From Myxococcus xanthus (GTDB taxonomy: Bacteria > Myxococcota > Myxococcia > Myxococcales > Myxococcaceae), in contig NZ_JABFNS010000025.1 in the NCBI RefSeq assembly GCF_013116825.1, forward strand, positions 1 through 64,000: a stretch of DNA of 64,000 nucleotides, written 5' to 3'. The position numbers and the translations under genes are program-made. The notes under the pieces are model-generated. The model made no database searches and was not told the origin of the DNA. It saw only the letters and a list, made by a program, of their open reading frames with translations. How positions within the stretch are numbered: position 1 is the first letter of the stretch; the number at the start of each line of letters is the position of its first letter. This document shows positions 34,637 to 43,359 of this stretch, in pieces.

Positions 34637-34666
34637 GGTCCGACTCACCGTCAGGTGAGTTGGACC
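34637..34666. terminator. Second adjacent hairpin next to the DAG-repeat gene end
   Basis: Arms 34637-34649 and 34654-34666 pair over 13 positions with one G-U, around a GTCA loop, two bases after the first hairpin. Read on the minus strand it sits directly past the DAG-repeat lipoprotein stop codon. No U tract is present. Confidence 0.6.
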
Positions 34667-34670
34667 GCGG

Positions 34671-35654
34671 TTACTTCCTGCCCTTGAAGGAGTCGAGCGA
34701 GGGGCAGTAGGTGGCGTACCCGTGGCCGGTGATGGCGCCATCTTCGTAGAGGCCATTCAAGTCGAAGGCCACGAAGTGCGATTCGGGAGGGGTCCCGCTC
34801 TGGACGCAGGTGGGGCAGAGCGAGGCCGCCACAGGTGTGAAGGTGAGGCTCGTGCTGTGCAGGAAGTACGCGGTAGTGAGCACGCCCTCGAAGTCGACGA
34901 GCGTCGCTGTCGGCTCGCCCGACATGGAGCCTACCTGCGGCGTTGCGTCCACCGGCATTCTCACCTTGTGAACGTTGACCAGCTGCGGCGGGAGTGGTGA
35001 ATCCTCGGAGGGGCACTCACCCGGCGCGCCGTTGTTGAGCTCGATCCAAAGCTCCCACGGTGCCTCCGGGTTGTCCGTCTCTTCGTATCCGAAGTAGGCG
35101 CTGGTCAAGACACGCTGGTTCTCGCCCAGTCGAACCGTGGTCGCGGTTTCCTGGCACTCGCCTTCGCAAACGGTGAACGGATCCGGGTTGGTGCCGGCGT
35201 CGGGGTCGGTGCCGGCGTCCGGGTCAGTGCCTGCATCCGGGTCGGTGCCTGCATCCGGGGCGGTGCCTGCATCCAGGTCGGTGCCTGCATCCGGGTCGGT
35301 GCCTGCATCCGGGTCGGTGCCTGCGTCGGGCTCAGTGCCCGCGTCCGGCTCGGTGCCCGCGTCGGGCTCAGTGCCCGCGTCCGGCTCGGTGCCCGCGTCG
35401 GGCTCAGTGCCCGCGTCGGGCTCGGTGCCCGCGTCCGGCTCGGGCTCAATGCCGGCGTCCGGCTCGGGCTCAATGCCGGCGTCCGGCTCGGGCTCAATGC
35501 CGGCGTCCGGCTCAATGCCGGCGTCCGGCTGAACACCCGCATCAAATCCCGCGTCCGGTGTCGGATCGACGTCATCGGAACCACAGCCGGAAAGTGCGGG
35601 AGCGACTGTGAGGGAGAGTATCAACAGGGAGCGTATCGAGAGTCGCAGGTTCAT
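34671..35654 (-). CDS. Exported lipoprotein with Asp-Ala-Gly repeats
   Basis: This 327-aa lipoprotein starts at ATG 35654 (MNLRLSIRSLLILSLTVAPA, lipobox ALSGCGS). A tandem array of six-residue units (PDAGTE, PDAGTD, and PEPDAGIE variants) spans about 130 residues, then a C-terminal domain (CEGECQETATTVRLGENQRV, YEETDNPEAPWELWIELNNG, FDLNGLYEDGAITGHGYATY). DAG-repeat lipoproteins are a recurrent myxobacterial type with acidic, Ca-binding-like linkers; the role is unknown. Confidence 0.75.
   Translation of the reverse strand: MNLRLSIRSLLILSLTVAPALSGCGSDDVDPTPDAGFDAGVQPDAGIEPDAGIEPEPDAGIEPEPDAGIEPEPDAGTEPDAGTEPDAGTEPDAGTEPDAGTEPDAGTEPDAGTDPDAGTDPDAGTDLDAGTAPDAGTDPDAGTDPDAGTDPDAGTNPDPFTVCEGECQETATTVRLGENQRVLTSAYFGYEETDNPEAPWELWIELNNGAPGECPSEDSPLPPQLVNVHKVRMPVDATPQVGSMSGEPTATLVDFEGVLTTAYFLHSTSLTFTPVAASLCPTCVQSGTPPESHFVAFDLNGLYEDGAITGHGYATYCPSLDSFKGRK
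35190..35560 (-). repeat. 18-bp tandem repeat encoding PDAGTE/PDAGTD units
   Basis: The coding array uses 18-nt units, with 24-nt variants (adding an EP) at its 5' end. Three sub-blocks differ in the sixth residue (E, D, and IE-P-E type), showing stepwise expansion. Such arrays change length easily by slippage. Confidence 0.85.
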
Positions 35655-36336
35655 TTCGTTGATTGTCACGGATTTGTCGCGGAGATGCGAGGGGGCCCGG
35701 CCTTCTGCGTCACAGCTTTGTTTCATTGAGGCGGACGTGTCCACATGCCGCGAACACGGTTTCTGGCCGTCTCCAGCGCTTCACGCCGAGCTTTCACGAT
35801 GTTTCCGGGACTGGCCTGGATGCCCAGCATCATCCAGGCGCCAAGACGGACGCGCAGACCGGAACACATGAAGGGGCACGAGTGGAAATGCACCAAGTCG
35901 AGCACGTCGGTGCGTGAGCGCATGAGGGCCTGCTCCACGCCACGGGGGATGCACTCGGGCGCCACCCACGTGTCCGGCGCCAAAGCCGAGCATGGACACC
36001 TGCCGTCTCGTCCGGCCCAGGGGCGACGCTTCATGAAACCTCTTCGCATGGCCTGATGGAGCCCCGCATCAGCTGGGTTCACTGGATGTCACAGGGGCGT
36101 TGACTCGGCGGCGCGATGCACCACGGTCTCCAGGGAAGGTCGCCGGCGGGCGAACCCGCTCGCCTGTGTTTCCCTCGCGTCCGGCACCGTCTGCCTGGCT
36201 CCTCTTCGGTTCATCACGAGTGTTCGGTGCCATCGGAAACAGTTCTCAACTTGCGCTGGATTCGTGGCTCGCTCCGCGCCTGTCGCGGTTGGTGCGTGCA
36301 GTCGCTCCCCAAAGCAATTAGAGCCCGATACACGCC
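35655..36336. other. Intergenic region with no supported gene
   Basis: The 682 bp between the DAG-repeat gene and the DUF3943 gene hold several overlapping short frames on both strands (for example minus 35723-36082 and plus 35745-36056). None has a clear start site, conserved words or consistent coding bias. They read as shadows. GC is lower than neighbouring genes. It must include the promoters of the flanking divergent genes. Confidence 0.4.
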
Positions 36337-37818
36337 ATGAACCCGTTCTCCGTGCATCGCGTCTCAGGCCTGCTCCTTGTTTTCTCGCTCGTCTCAGGAG
36401 GCGACGCAGGCGCGGCGCCCGCGGATGCCCCCCTGGTGTCCGAGGCGTGCGTCGATGCGATTCCCGCGGAGCCCCGGCTCCTCGTGCCGGAGCTCGTGCA
36501 CCCGCCTCGCCGCGCCATCTGGAACGCGCCGGACGGAGGAGGGCGCAATTTCGTTGTGCCCATCGTGGAGATGGGCGCCCTCCACGGCATCTTCTGGGGG
36601 ACGGCGAAGCTCCTCGGCAAGCCCTACGCGGACATCTCGCTGGAGACCATGCGTCGCAACGTCGCCGAAGGCTGGGAGTGGGACGAGGATGCGTTCGCGA
36701 CCAATGCGCTCGGGCACCCCTACCAGGGCTCGCTGGCCTACACCGCGGCGCGCTCGAGCGGCTTCGGCTTCTGGGGCTCGGTCCCGTTCACGGTCGCGTC
36801 AAGCGTGTTGTGGGAGCTGTTCATGGAGTCTGAGACTCCATCCACGAACGATCTCATTACAACGTCCATCGGGGGCGTCGTGCTGGGCGAGGTCCTGCAT
36901 CGCACCGCGCTCGCGATTCTCGACGAAGGCGAACCCACGCTGGTGCGCTCGGTGCTCTCGCTGCTCGTCGAACCCGTGGGCGGCATCAACCGTTACCTCT
37001 TTGGCCGCCGCAAGAACGACTTCCTCCCGGTGCAGGGGAACTTCCTCCAGTTGATGGCCGGCTTCACGAGCAACGTCGACAACTACAACGACATCGACGG
37101 CACGCGCTTCGATGTTCCCAACAAGATGGAGGGGCACCTCGGCGTCGAAATGGTCTACGGCCCCCCGCAGCTCACCACCGGCGGCTATGACCAACCCTTC
37201 GACTACTTCACGCTCTCCGCGCGCATGGGCTTTTCGCGTGACACGCTGACGGTGGGATTCTTCAGCCGGGGGCTTCTCTATGGCGACCGCTTCAAGTTCC
37301 GCTCCATATCGGGGCTCTGGGGCTTGATGGCGGGCTACGATTTCGCCAATCCGAACACGCTGCGCGTTTCCACGGTCAGCCTCGGCATCGGCGGCGTGGC
37401 GCAGGTTCCTCTCACGTCGCAGCTCACCCTGGATGTCACCGCGAACATGGCCGGGGTGCCCTTTGGCCATGGCGGCGGTCTCACCTCGCCGGAGTCCGCT
37501 CGTGACTACCACTTCGGGCCTGGGGCGCAGTCGGCCTTCGAGCTGGGCCTGGTGCGGCGGGGTGTCGGGCGCGTCGGCGTGTCCGTGCGCAACTATCTCA
37601 TCTCGGGCGCCTTCCTTGGCGAGGGCGTGGAGCTCATCACCTATGCCACCGCGCGCGCCGAGCTCCTGCTCGCCGGCCAACACGGCGTGGCGCTCGAAGC
37701 CTTCGTCGCCAACCGCGCGGGTGAGTTCGGCAGCGTTTCCGACTCCATCCGCCAGCGTGCAACGCAAATCCGTCTGCTGTGGACGGTCTCGAAGGGCTCG
37801 GGCTTCGGAACCCGCTGA
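36337..37818 (+). CDS. DUF3943 family outer-membrane-associated protein
   Basis: This 493-aa exported protein (signal MNPFSVHRVSGLLLVFSLVS) has the DUF3943 core: FATNALGHPYQGSLAYTAAR, SSVLWELFMESETPSTNDLI, TTSIGGVVLGEVLHRTA. The second half has amphipathic strands (FTSNVDNYNDIDGTRF, FDYFTLSARMGFSRDTLTVG, VGVSVRNYLISGAFLG, IRQRATQIRLLWTVSKG) that suggest a beta-barrel. Function unknown; outer-membrane location is inferred. Confidence 0.8.
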   Translation: MNPFSVHRVSGLLLVFSLVSGGDAGAAPADAPLVSEACVDAIPAEPRLLVPELVHPPRRAIWNAPDGGGRNFVVPIVEMGALHGIFWGTAKLLGKPYADISLETMRRNVAEGWEWDEDAFATNALGHPYQGSLAYTAARSSGFGFWGSVPFTVASSVLWELFMESETPSTNDLITTSIGGVVLGEVLHRTALAILDEGEPTLVRSVLSLLVEPVGGINRYLFGRRKNDFLPVQGNFLQLMAGFTSNVDNYNDIDGTRFDVPNKMEGHLGVEMVYGPPQLTTGGYDQPFDYFTLSARMGFSRDTLTVGFFSRGLLYGDRFKFRSISGLWGLMAGYDFANPNTLRVSTVSLGIGGVAQVPLTSQLTLDVTANMAGVPFGHGGGLTSPESARDYHFGPGAQSAFELGLVRRGVGRVGVSVRNYLISGAFLGEGVELITYATARAELLLAGQHGVALEAFVANRAGEFGSVSDSIRQRATQIRLLWTVSKGSGFGTR

Positions 37819-38115
37819 GGACCCGCGGGAGCGAATTCCAGCCCGGGCGCGACTTCCACTGCTCGCGCTAACGGCTCGGCTTTGGAGCTGGAGCGCAGGT
37901 GGTCGTACTTCAGTCGTACGCACGCGCGGCGCGACACGCGGCATCGACTCGCGCATCGGTGGCATCGGGACGATGCTCGCACCGATGTGCGCGCCATCGC
38001 CGCGGCCGTTGGTGCGCAGAGCGTGTGCATCATGGCGCGTGCTGTGAGCGAATCATGCGAGTTGTTCGCATGACTCTCAATGCCCAAGTCCAGTGCCCGT
38101 GACAGAGCTTTCTGA

Positions 38116-38403
38116 CTACGGCTCCGTGCCGATGTCCCCCGTGTCCACGCACATCCAGGGGCATTCCGCGAGACAGGCTGCAGAGGCCTGTTGGTGCGTG
38201 TGGATTCCGACGGCGCAGGTCGCCGGCCAGGCGTAGGGATACTGGTGGCCGCGATAGCCACACTCGAAATAAGCATACACGCAGGATTGCTCGAGGCCCT
38301 CGGCTGCCACGTCCGTGCCCGGCGCATCCTGCGTCTGGCCACCACAGCCCACCACGGACACGAGACCGGCCACGAAGCCCACTGCGATGCGTCCCATCTT
38401 CAT
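38116..38403 (-). CDS. Small Cys-rich lipoprotein
   Basis: This 95-aa protein starts at ATG 38403, six bases after AAGGAGG. The signal ends in a lipobox (VSVVGCGGQ, Cys20). The mature part has six Cys (SCVYAYFECGYRGHQYPYAW, ATCAVGIHTHQQASAACLAE, CPWMC), which likely form disulfides. Family not recognised. The 297 bp upstream of 38116 (from the DUF3943 stop) hold nothing I can support. Confidence 0.7.
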   Translation of the reverse strand: MKMGRIAVGFVAGLVSVVGCGGQTQDAPGTDVAAEGLEQSCVYAYFECGYRGHQYPYAWPATCAVGIHTHQQASAACLAECPWMCVDTGDIGTEP

Positions 38404-38429
38404 TTGTGCCTCCTTGGAGAGGGGAAAGG

Positions 38430-39050
38430 ATGACTGAATTGGTGGCTTTCGGTCTATTCTTGATTGGCGCAGGTGGCCGCTCCGATGGCATCGCCACGAG
38501 CCTGGGGAAGGACTTCAACTGGAACCAGCAGCACGTGATTGGCTCACCCCTCCGGGTGCGGACCTGGGGTAATGGCGGATGGGCAGGGTGCCGCCAGGGC
38601 AAGAATCGCGTGGGCTCCAACATGAACGTGGTCCAGGAGCTGTTGTCTCCCCAGACGCTGGGCCCGGGAGTGTGTGTCCTCCAAGGTCAACCTCACGTTG
38701 CAGTCCGATGGGCGTGCGGACCGCGTGGTGGCGCTCCCGGGGAGCACGGCGCTGGTTGACCTGGTGGAGCGCGTCATCGCGAACGAGGTGCCAGGCATCA
38801 CGGGTACGACGTCGCAGAAGCTGAACGTGCTCTTCAGCGACAACGTCCACCTGACGAACCTGGGGGCGTACTACATGGCCTCGGTCCACCATGCGTCCAT
38901 GTTCCGGGAGTCGCCAGAGGGCGCCCCGGGGCCTGCTGGCGCGAACGCGGCGACGGTCCAGGCCCTCCAGCGGCCCCGGGCTCAGCTGGGAACCCCTTCG
39001 TCTGGCCCGACCCGAACTGGCAGCCGCTGCCTCTTCCGTGGTCATGGGCT
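38430..39050 (+). pseudogene. Frameshifted SGNH/GDSL-type hydrolase remnant
   Basis: Frame one (ATG 38430) reads NWNQQHVIGSPLRVRTWGNG and RQGKNRVGSNMNVVQELLSP up to LGPG. The sense then moves by one base to KVNLTLQSDGRADRVVALPG and LFSDNVHLTNLGAYYMASVH, whose DNVHLTNLGAYY is the catalytic Asp-His block of SGNH hydrolases. The shift falls in a GT run (38670-38677), consistent with loss of one GT. A third frame later reads AGNPFVWPDPNWQPLPLPW. The 5' part, with the expected Ser block, is missing. Confidence 0.6.
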
Positions 39051-39090
39051 GCCAGGCGCAAGGGGGGAATCCATCCCAGGGGTCCGAGTA

Positions 39091-39960
39091 TCAACAGGGC
39101 TCCTGCCCGTCGGATGCGCGTGCGAGCGTCGGTTGTCCAACTGGCGTGACTTGCCGTGGCGGGAGTCCAGTCGTGGCCTCCAGTTTATCGCGTGCGAACA
39201 CCTGTGCGATGAGCGCCGCCCGCGACTGGACGCCGAAGCGGCGGTAGAGGGTTTTCGTGTACTGATTCACGGTGAAACGACTGATGCCGAGCCGAGCTGC
39301 GATCTGCTTGTCTCCGAGTCCCTGCAGCAGCAACTCCAACGTTTGTCGTTCACGAGGCGCCAGCCAGCCTGACGGCGTTCCCTCCTTCGAGGACCCTGGC
39401 GGGTCGAGCATGGCTCCGCACTCGGCGTGGAACAGATGCAGCAGCTCCCGGTCCGCGGTGTCGAAGGGGCGGCCGCCCCGCTCACGGTAGAGCCCGATAC
39501 CCCGCACCACCCCCGGGAGCCCGGACCACTGGCTCGAGTACATTGAGTCATCGAGCCCCGTGGGGCGCAGATGATGCTCGACATAGGGGGCGCCATACCA
39601 GCTCCAGTCCTCCACCAGTTCCCGGCGCATCGCCGTGACGACGGTGCCGGGCGCCGAGCCGCGCTCCATCAATGCGCGAATGGCGGGGTTGCAGGCACTT
39701 CCCCTCCTCCGGAGCGCCTCGAGCGCGGACACCGCGCTCCCGCTCCATCCTTCCAGAACGATCTCCGTGAATCCGACGTGTCCTCCCGGTCTGAAGTCGC
39801 GCTCCAAGACGCACGCTCCGGCTTCCGCGCCCAGAATGCGAAACAGTCCGACGAGGAGATGCCGGGACCGTGTCGCCACTCGCGCTGGCAGCTCATGTGC
39901 CTCGTTGATGAGCCTCACGAGCGCATGAACCTGTGGGCTTCGAAGGGTGCCACCGCTCAT
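39091..39960 (-). CDS. LuxR-family transcriptional regulator
   Basis: This 289-aa regulator has a non-receiver N-terminal domain (LVRLINEAHELPARVATRSR, GHVGFTEIVLEGWSGSAVSA, GIGLYRERGGRPFDTADREL, GAF-like) and a C-terminal LuxR HTH (LAPRERQTLELLLQGLGDKQ, ARLGISRFTVNQYTKTLYRR, about residues 200-258). There is no phospho-acceptor Asp, so it is an orphan regulator sensing something else. It is divergent from the Cys-rich secreted lipoprotein at 40095, a likely target. Confidence 0.88.
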   Translation of the reverse strand: MSGGTLRSPQVHALVRLINEAHELPARVATRSRHLLVGLFRILGAEAGACVLERDFRPGGHVGFTEIVLEGWSGSAVSALEALRRRGSACNPAIRALMERGSAPGTVVTAMRRELVEDWSWYGAPYVEHHLRPTGLDDSMYSSQWSGLPGVVRGIGLYRERGGRPFDTADRELLHLFHAECGAMLDPPGSSKEGTPSGWLAPRERQTLELLLQGLGDKQIAARLGISRFTVNQYTKTLYRRFGVQSRAALIAQVFARDKLEATTGLPPRQVTPVGQPTLARASDGQEPC

Positions 39961-40094
39961 GGGACCTCCCGGTTCGCGCCGGACCGAGCATCTCCCTAAT
40001 TTTAGTGAATTACAAGAAATGCGTGTTCAGGTCAGGATTTGCGCGGAACGTTGGCGGCGCATCGTTTGGAAACCGGAGTCAAGGAGGATACATC

Positions 40095-41063
40095 ATGAAG
40101 AGCAAGTGCACGTTTCGGCTGGGGATTCTGCTGATGACCGGCCTGATGTCAGCAGGGTGCGGTGACGGATTCGGGGAGGCCCAGGAGCCAATCGATCTCA
40201 GCCCGTCCTCGCTGAATGCAGCGCGACTGTCGTTCCAGCACATCGACCGTCTCTATGAGTCCGATCCAGCGGCCGCGGTGGAGGCCTCGCGGCGACTGCG
40301 GCCAAAGCTCGATGAGCTCAATCAGCTGCTTGCTCGTGTCGAGGTGTCGCGGGAGCACTTCATCGAATTCTACGATTTGCAGCCCGGCGGCATCCTCGTC
40401 GTGGAGCGTGGCCCTGTCGCGGATGGACGTGTTTTGAGTGACGGCGATGTTGCCAGGCACTCCGCCGTCGAGCTCTATCGCCAGTTGACGCAAGGCGCCA
40501 CGCCGCCCACGGCGTTGGTCAGCGCCGAATCGCGCCGTGCTGTCCCTGATGATGCCCATGTCATCGTGCCGGATGAAGCGGCTCCCCATCTGGAGTCATC
40601 AGGGGGATTCGCACCGGACCTTGGGGAGCAGGGGAGAGACGGTTTCTCGTCCGTGACTCAACCCCTGACGAGCGCGGACGGCCCCTTCTGGAGGGACAGC
40701 GTCTGTTACAAGGGTGGGGACTTCTTCGACTGCTGGTCCAATGTGACCGGCAACGGTTGGGCGGCCGCGGATGCCAAGACATCCTTCACCCAACTCGCGC
40801 CCTATCGGGGGACTGTCGGGCTTTGGGTGTCCTACGAGTCTTCTGTGAAAGCTGCCTGGAACGTTGCCGCCGGAGAGTGGTTTTCGTTCCACCAATACAG
40901 CGGAACCTACTGGACGTGTCCTCCACTCGTTGCCTGCGGCAGCACCGATTACTACATCCGCAACCATCGATGGGACGTCACGGACGCGGTCGGCGACGGA
41001 TATCACTTCACTTATGCGTTCAGGCGGAACTGCAGCGGCGGCTTGTGTACGTTCAGCCCTTGA
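40095..41063 (+). CDS. Secreted lipoprotein with Cys-rich C-terminal domain
   Basis: This 322-aa lipoprotein starts at ATG 40095, seven bases after AAGGAGG (signal MKSKCTFRLGILLMTGLMSA, lipobox LMSAGCG). A helical region (LSFQHIDRLYESDPAAAVEA, LRPKLDELNQLLARVEVSRE) comes first. The C-terminal 110 residues carry Cys pairs and aromatics (DSVCYKGGDFFDCWSNVTGN, YWTCPPLVACGSTDYYI, RRNCSGGLCTFSP). It lies in an AT-richer divergent region with the LuxR-type regulator, which probably controls it. I do not recognise the family. Confidence 0.65.
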   Translation: MKSKCTFRLGILLMTGLMSAGCGDGFGEAQEPIDLSPSSLNAARLSFQHIDRLYESDPAAAVEASRRLRPKLDELNQLLARVEVSREHFIEFYDLQPGGILVVERGPVADGRVLSDGDVARHSAVELYRQLTQGATPPTALVSAESRRAVPDDAHVIVPDEAAPHLESSGGFAPDLGEQGRDGFSSVTQPLTSADGPFWRDSVCYKGGDFFDCWSNVTGNGWAAADAKTSFTQLAPYRGTVGLWVSYESSVKAAWNVAAGEWFSFHQYSGTYWTCPPLVACGSTDYYIRNHRWDVTDAVGDGYHFTYAFRRNCSGGLCTFSP

Positions 41064-41115
41064 TGTCCGCGTAGGTGGGGCCCGTCGATGCCTGCTTGGC
41101 GCAGGCACAGGCAAA

Positions 41116-41147
41116 AAGCCGACCCTCGTGGTGTCGAGGGCCGGCTT
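41116..41147 (-). terminator. Bidirectional hairpin with a T tract on the minus strand
   Basis: Arms 41116-41128 and 41135-41147 pair at 12 of 13 positions (one A-C mismatch) around TGGTGT. On the minus strand a TTTTT tract follows, a classical terminator for the discoidin-tailed gene ending at 41161. It may also end the plus-strand lipoprotein transcript (stop 41063). Confidence 0.8.
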
Positions 41148-41160
41148 CGTTACCGACAGT

Positions 41161-41904
41161 TCAGCGAACTTCGAACTCGTAGATTCGCGTCGCTGGGGCG
41201 CTGTTCTGGGTCGGCGTCGTCACGTTGAGCCGGATGTAACGCGCCGACGTCGCCGTGAGCGCATGGGTCGAAGTGTCGCCAGTGTTGTTGCTCACCGTGA
41301 CGGGCGTGCTCCAAGTGGAGCCGTTGCTCGACGTCTGGGGCGGCTGCACCGTGGCCGGGCTGTCGCCCGACGCGCAGCCGGTGCCGTTCCTGGACCACAA
41401 CTCGGGGGCGACGGTCATGCCCATGGCGGTGTTCCAACTCGCCGGGATGTTGCCGGCGCCGCCGGCGTACACTTGCAGGTAGATTCGATCGACGGCGCTG
41501 CCGAGGTGCCTCCAGAACGTCTGCTGCGTGTACGGCGCGAAGGTGATCTTGTCGCCCATCCCGATGAGCATCTGGATGAAGGTCGTGGTTGGGGCCAGGT
41601 CGTAGGCACTTTCGTCGTCGAAGTTCACGGCGTCGGCGCCGGTGGCGACCTTCAGCGCCTGGAAGTTCCTGTTCAGGATGCGGTTGCTTCCGGTCCCGCA
41701 GACGATGGTGGTGCCGCAGCCGGGCGCGGTGCCATTGACCAGTCGACTCCTGCGTTCGAAGTCTGGAACACCCCAGGCGCCGATCGACACCTCGATGCGA
41801 TTGACCCTGCCGATTGGGCAGCTGCTATCGCAAGGCGTGAAGGAGAAGTGGCTCCGGACGTGCGTTGTGTGTCGCCATCTGGCGGCGCATACCGGGACGC
41901 GCAC
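41161..41904 (-). pseudogene. N-terminally truncated secreted protein with C-terminal F5/8 discoidin domain
   Basis: The 247-codon frame starts at GTG 41904 without a signal peptide, then reads CDSSCPIGRVNRIEVSIGAW, GADAVNFDDESAYDLAPTTT and FWRHLGSAVDRIYLQVYAGG. These are the interior of a glycoside-hydrolase-like TIM-barrel type (DxDxE-like run FDDESAYD). From SPATVQ it moves directly to PQTSSNGSTWSTPVTVSNNT and TATSARYIRLNVTTPTQ, an F5/8-type sandwich. The signal and first barrel strands are missing and the middle seems shortened. It is probably a relic. Confidence 0.5.
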
Positions 41905-42262
41905 CCAAGACGTCGAGCTGGTGTATGCCGAGCCTCATTGGGGCGAGGCAAAGGACCGTGCGTCGTCGGTTGAGTGGTGTCGTGTGTGCGTTGAACGTGA
42001 GTCGAGCAGTCCCTGATGCGGCTCACTCCAGCGCGCTGCTGAAGGGCTCATGCGAGGGGGGGATCGACGACGCCCTCCCCGAATGCGCCCGACCGGCCCT
42101 TGTCCACCGTGTAGCGGCGTGCACAGGTGTGCTGTGACCGCGCCACCCATTGCATGCCCGAGGCTTCTCGGTGGGGCCAACGGCGCTGGCATTCTCGGTG
42201 CATTGCCGACGACACTCGTGAGACTGGGGGCACGTCGCCGCGGACTCTCGAAAGGGTTGGCC
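41905..42262. other. Intergenic region upstream of the ferritin-like gene
   Basis: 358 bp between the truncated discoidin gene and the ferritin-like gene. The plus frame 42050-42262 is an in-frame leader of the ferritin-like gene with random-looking content. I see no gene here, and no clear promoter. Confidence 0.35.
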
Positions 42263-43327
42263 ATGGCCGCAGTGTCTGTGATTCTCGTTGTCCTCCTGTT
42301 CGCGGGGGCTTTCGTGGGGGGACTCATCCTCATGCTCCAGAAGCACCAGCCCCGGGTCATGAGGGTCCTCGGGGGCGTCATGGCACTCGGCACCGCTGTG
42401 ACGGTGGGGGGCCTGGCTTGGCTCGTCCACCTGATCAGCTCCACCAACTTTTCGAAGGGGCGGGTCCTTCGCCTGCGTGGACGAACGCGCGTGGCTCGTC
42501 GGGCGCTGGGGGCGGGCTGGGCGGATGACGCCGTTCCGGATGTTTCGGGACTCACGCCCTGGCAGCGAACGGTGCTCGGGGAGGTATGGATGTACTCAGC
42601 GAGCCTGGAGCATGCGTCCGTTCCCGCCTTCTCGAAGTTGTCGCTCAAGCTGTCCGCGCTGGGGGCGCCCTCGGAGCTTCTGGAGGACTGTCACCTGGCG
42701 GCGCTGGATGAGATTCGTCATGCCAGGCGGTGCTTCGCGCTCGCCAGCGCCTACTCGGGGGTAGGCTGGACGGCGGGAACGATTCCGGAGCTTGGACAGG
42801 GAAGTACGCAGCCTTCCCCGATGGATTCGGGAGATACCTGGGCCCGGCTGGTGCGCGGTTCGCTGCTGGATGGATGTCTGGCCGAGGGGATGGCCTCCCT
42901 GGTCGCGGGCGAAGGCGCGAGGCGAGCCTCAGACCCTGTCGTACGTGAGACCTTGTCGGTCATCTCCGAGGACGAGGGGCGGCACGCGGACCTGGCCTGG
43001 GATGTCATCGCTTTCGCCCTGAGTCGGGGCGGCCGGAGCGCGAAGGACGCGTTGCGCCAAGCCCTCTCGGGGCTGGAGTCGCAGCAGACGCCTGCGCTCC
43101 CTCGCATCCCGGGCGTCGACGAGGACTTCCTCGCGCGAAACGGCGTCCTCCCCCAGGTGGAACTGGGGCGACTGATGGCGGTGTGCATCGAGCGGACGCG
43201 CGCCCGGGCGGAGGCGCTGCTGGCGCCGTCGAACCTCTCGATGCGGCACCGCCCCAGTGACTTGCAGGGGGCGCCCGCTTCATCTTCGTGCGACGCGGTG
43301 TCCGTGGAGGCCGCGCCGCGCGGCTGA
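42263..43327 (+). CDS. Membrane-anchored ferritin-like diiron protein
   Basis: This 354-aa protein starts at ATG 42263 with two TM helices (residues 3-25 and 33-55). A ferritin-like four-helix domain follows, with the EHASVPAFSK, DEIRHARRC, AEGMASL and DEGRHADLAWDV motifs; two DExRHA repeats supply the Glu/His metal ligands. It is probably a diiron protein at the membrane. The substrate (oxygen, peroxide or organic) is unknown. It is convergent with the MFS gene. Confidence 0.75.
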   Translation: MAAVSVILVVLLFAGAFVGGLILMLQKHQPRVMRVLGGVMALGTAVTVGGLAWLVHLISSTNFSKGRVLRLRGRTRVARRALGAGWADDAVPDVSGLTPWQRTVLGEVWMYSASLEHASVPAFSKLSLKLSALGAPSELLEDCHLAALDEIRHARRCFALASAYSGVGWTAGTIPELGQGSTQPSPMDSGDTWARLVRGSLLDGCLAEGMASLVAGEGARRASDPVVRETLSVISEDEGRHADLAWDVIAFALSRGGRSAKDALRQALSGLESQQTPALPRIPGVDEDFLARNGVLPQVELGRLMAVCIERTRARAEALLAPSNLSMRHRPSDLQGAPASSSCDAVSVEAAPRG

Positions 43328-43359
43328 CCGGTGTGCGACGTCCCGTGTCCCTCACGCTC

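Noticed and set aside
35190-35560. Regular 18-bp repeats as a CRISPR-like array
   Set aside because: The units are contiguous, in frame and encode PDAGTE peptides; there are no spacers and no cas genes.
35723-36082. 119-codon minus-strand ORF upstream of the DUF3943 gene
   Set aside because: No conserved words, no ribosome-binding site, and an equally open plus frame overlaps it.
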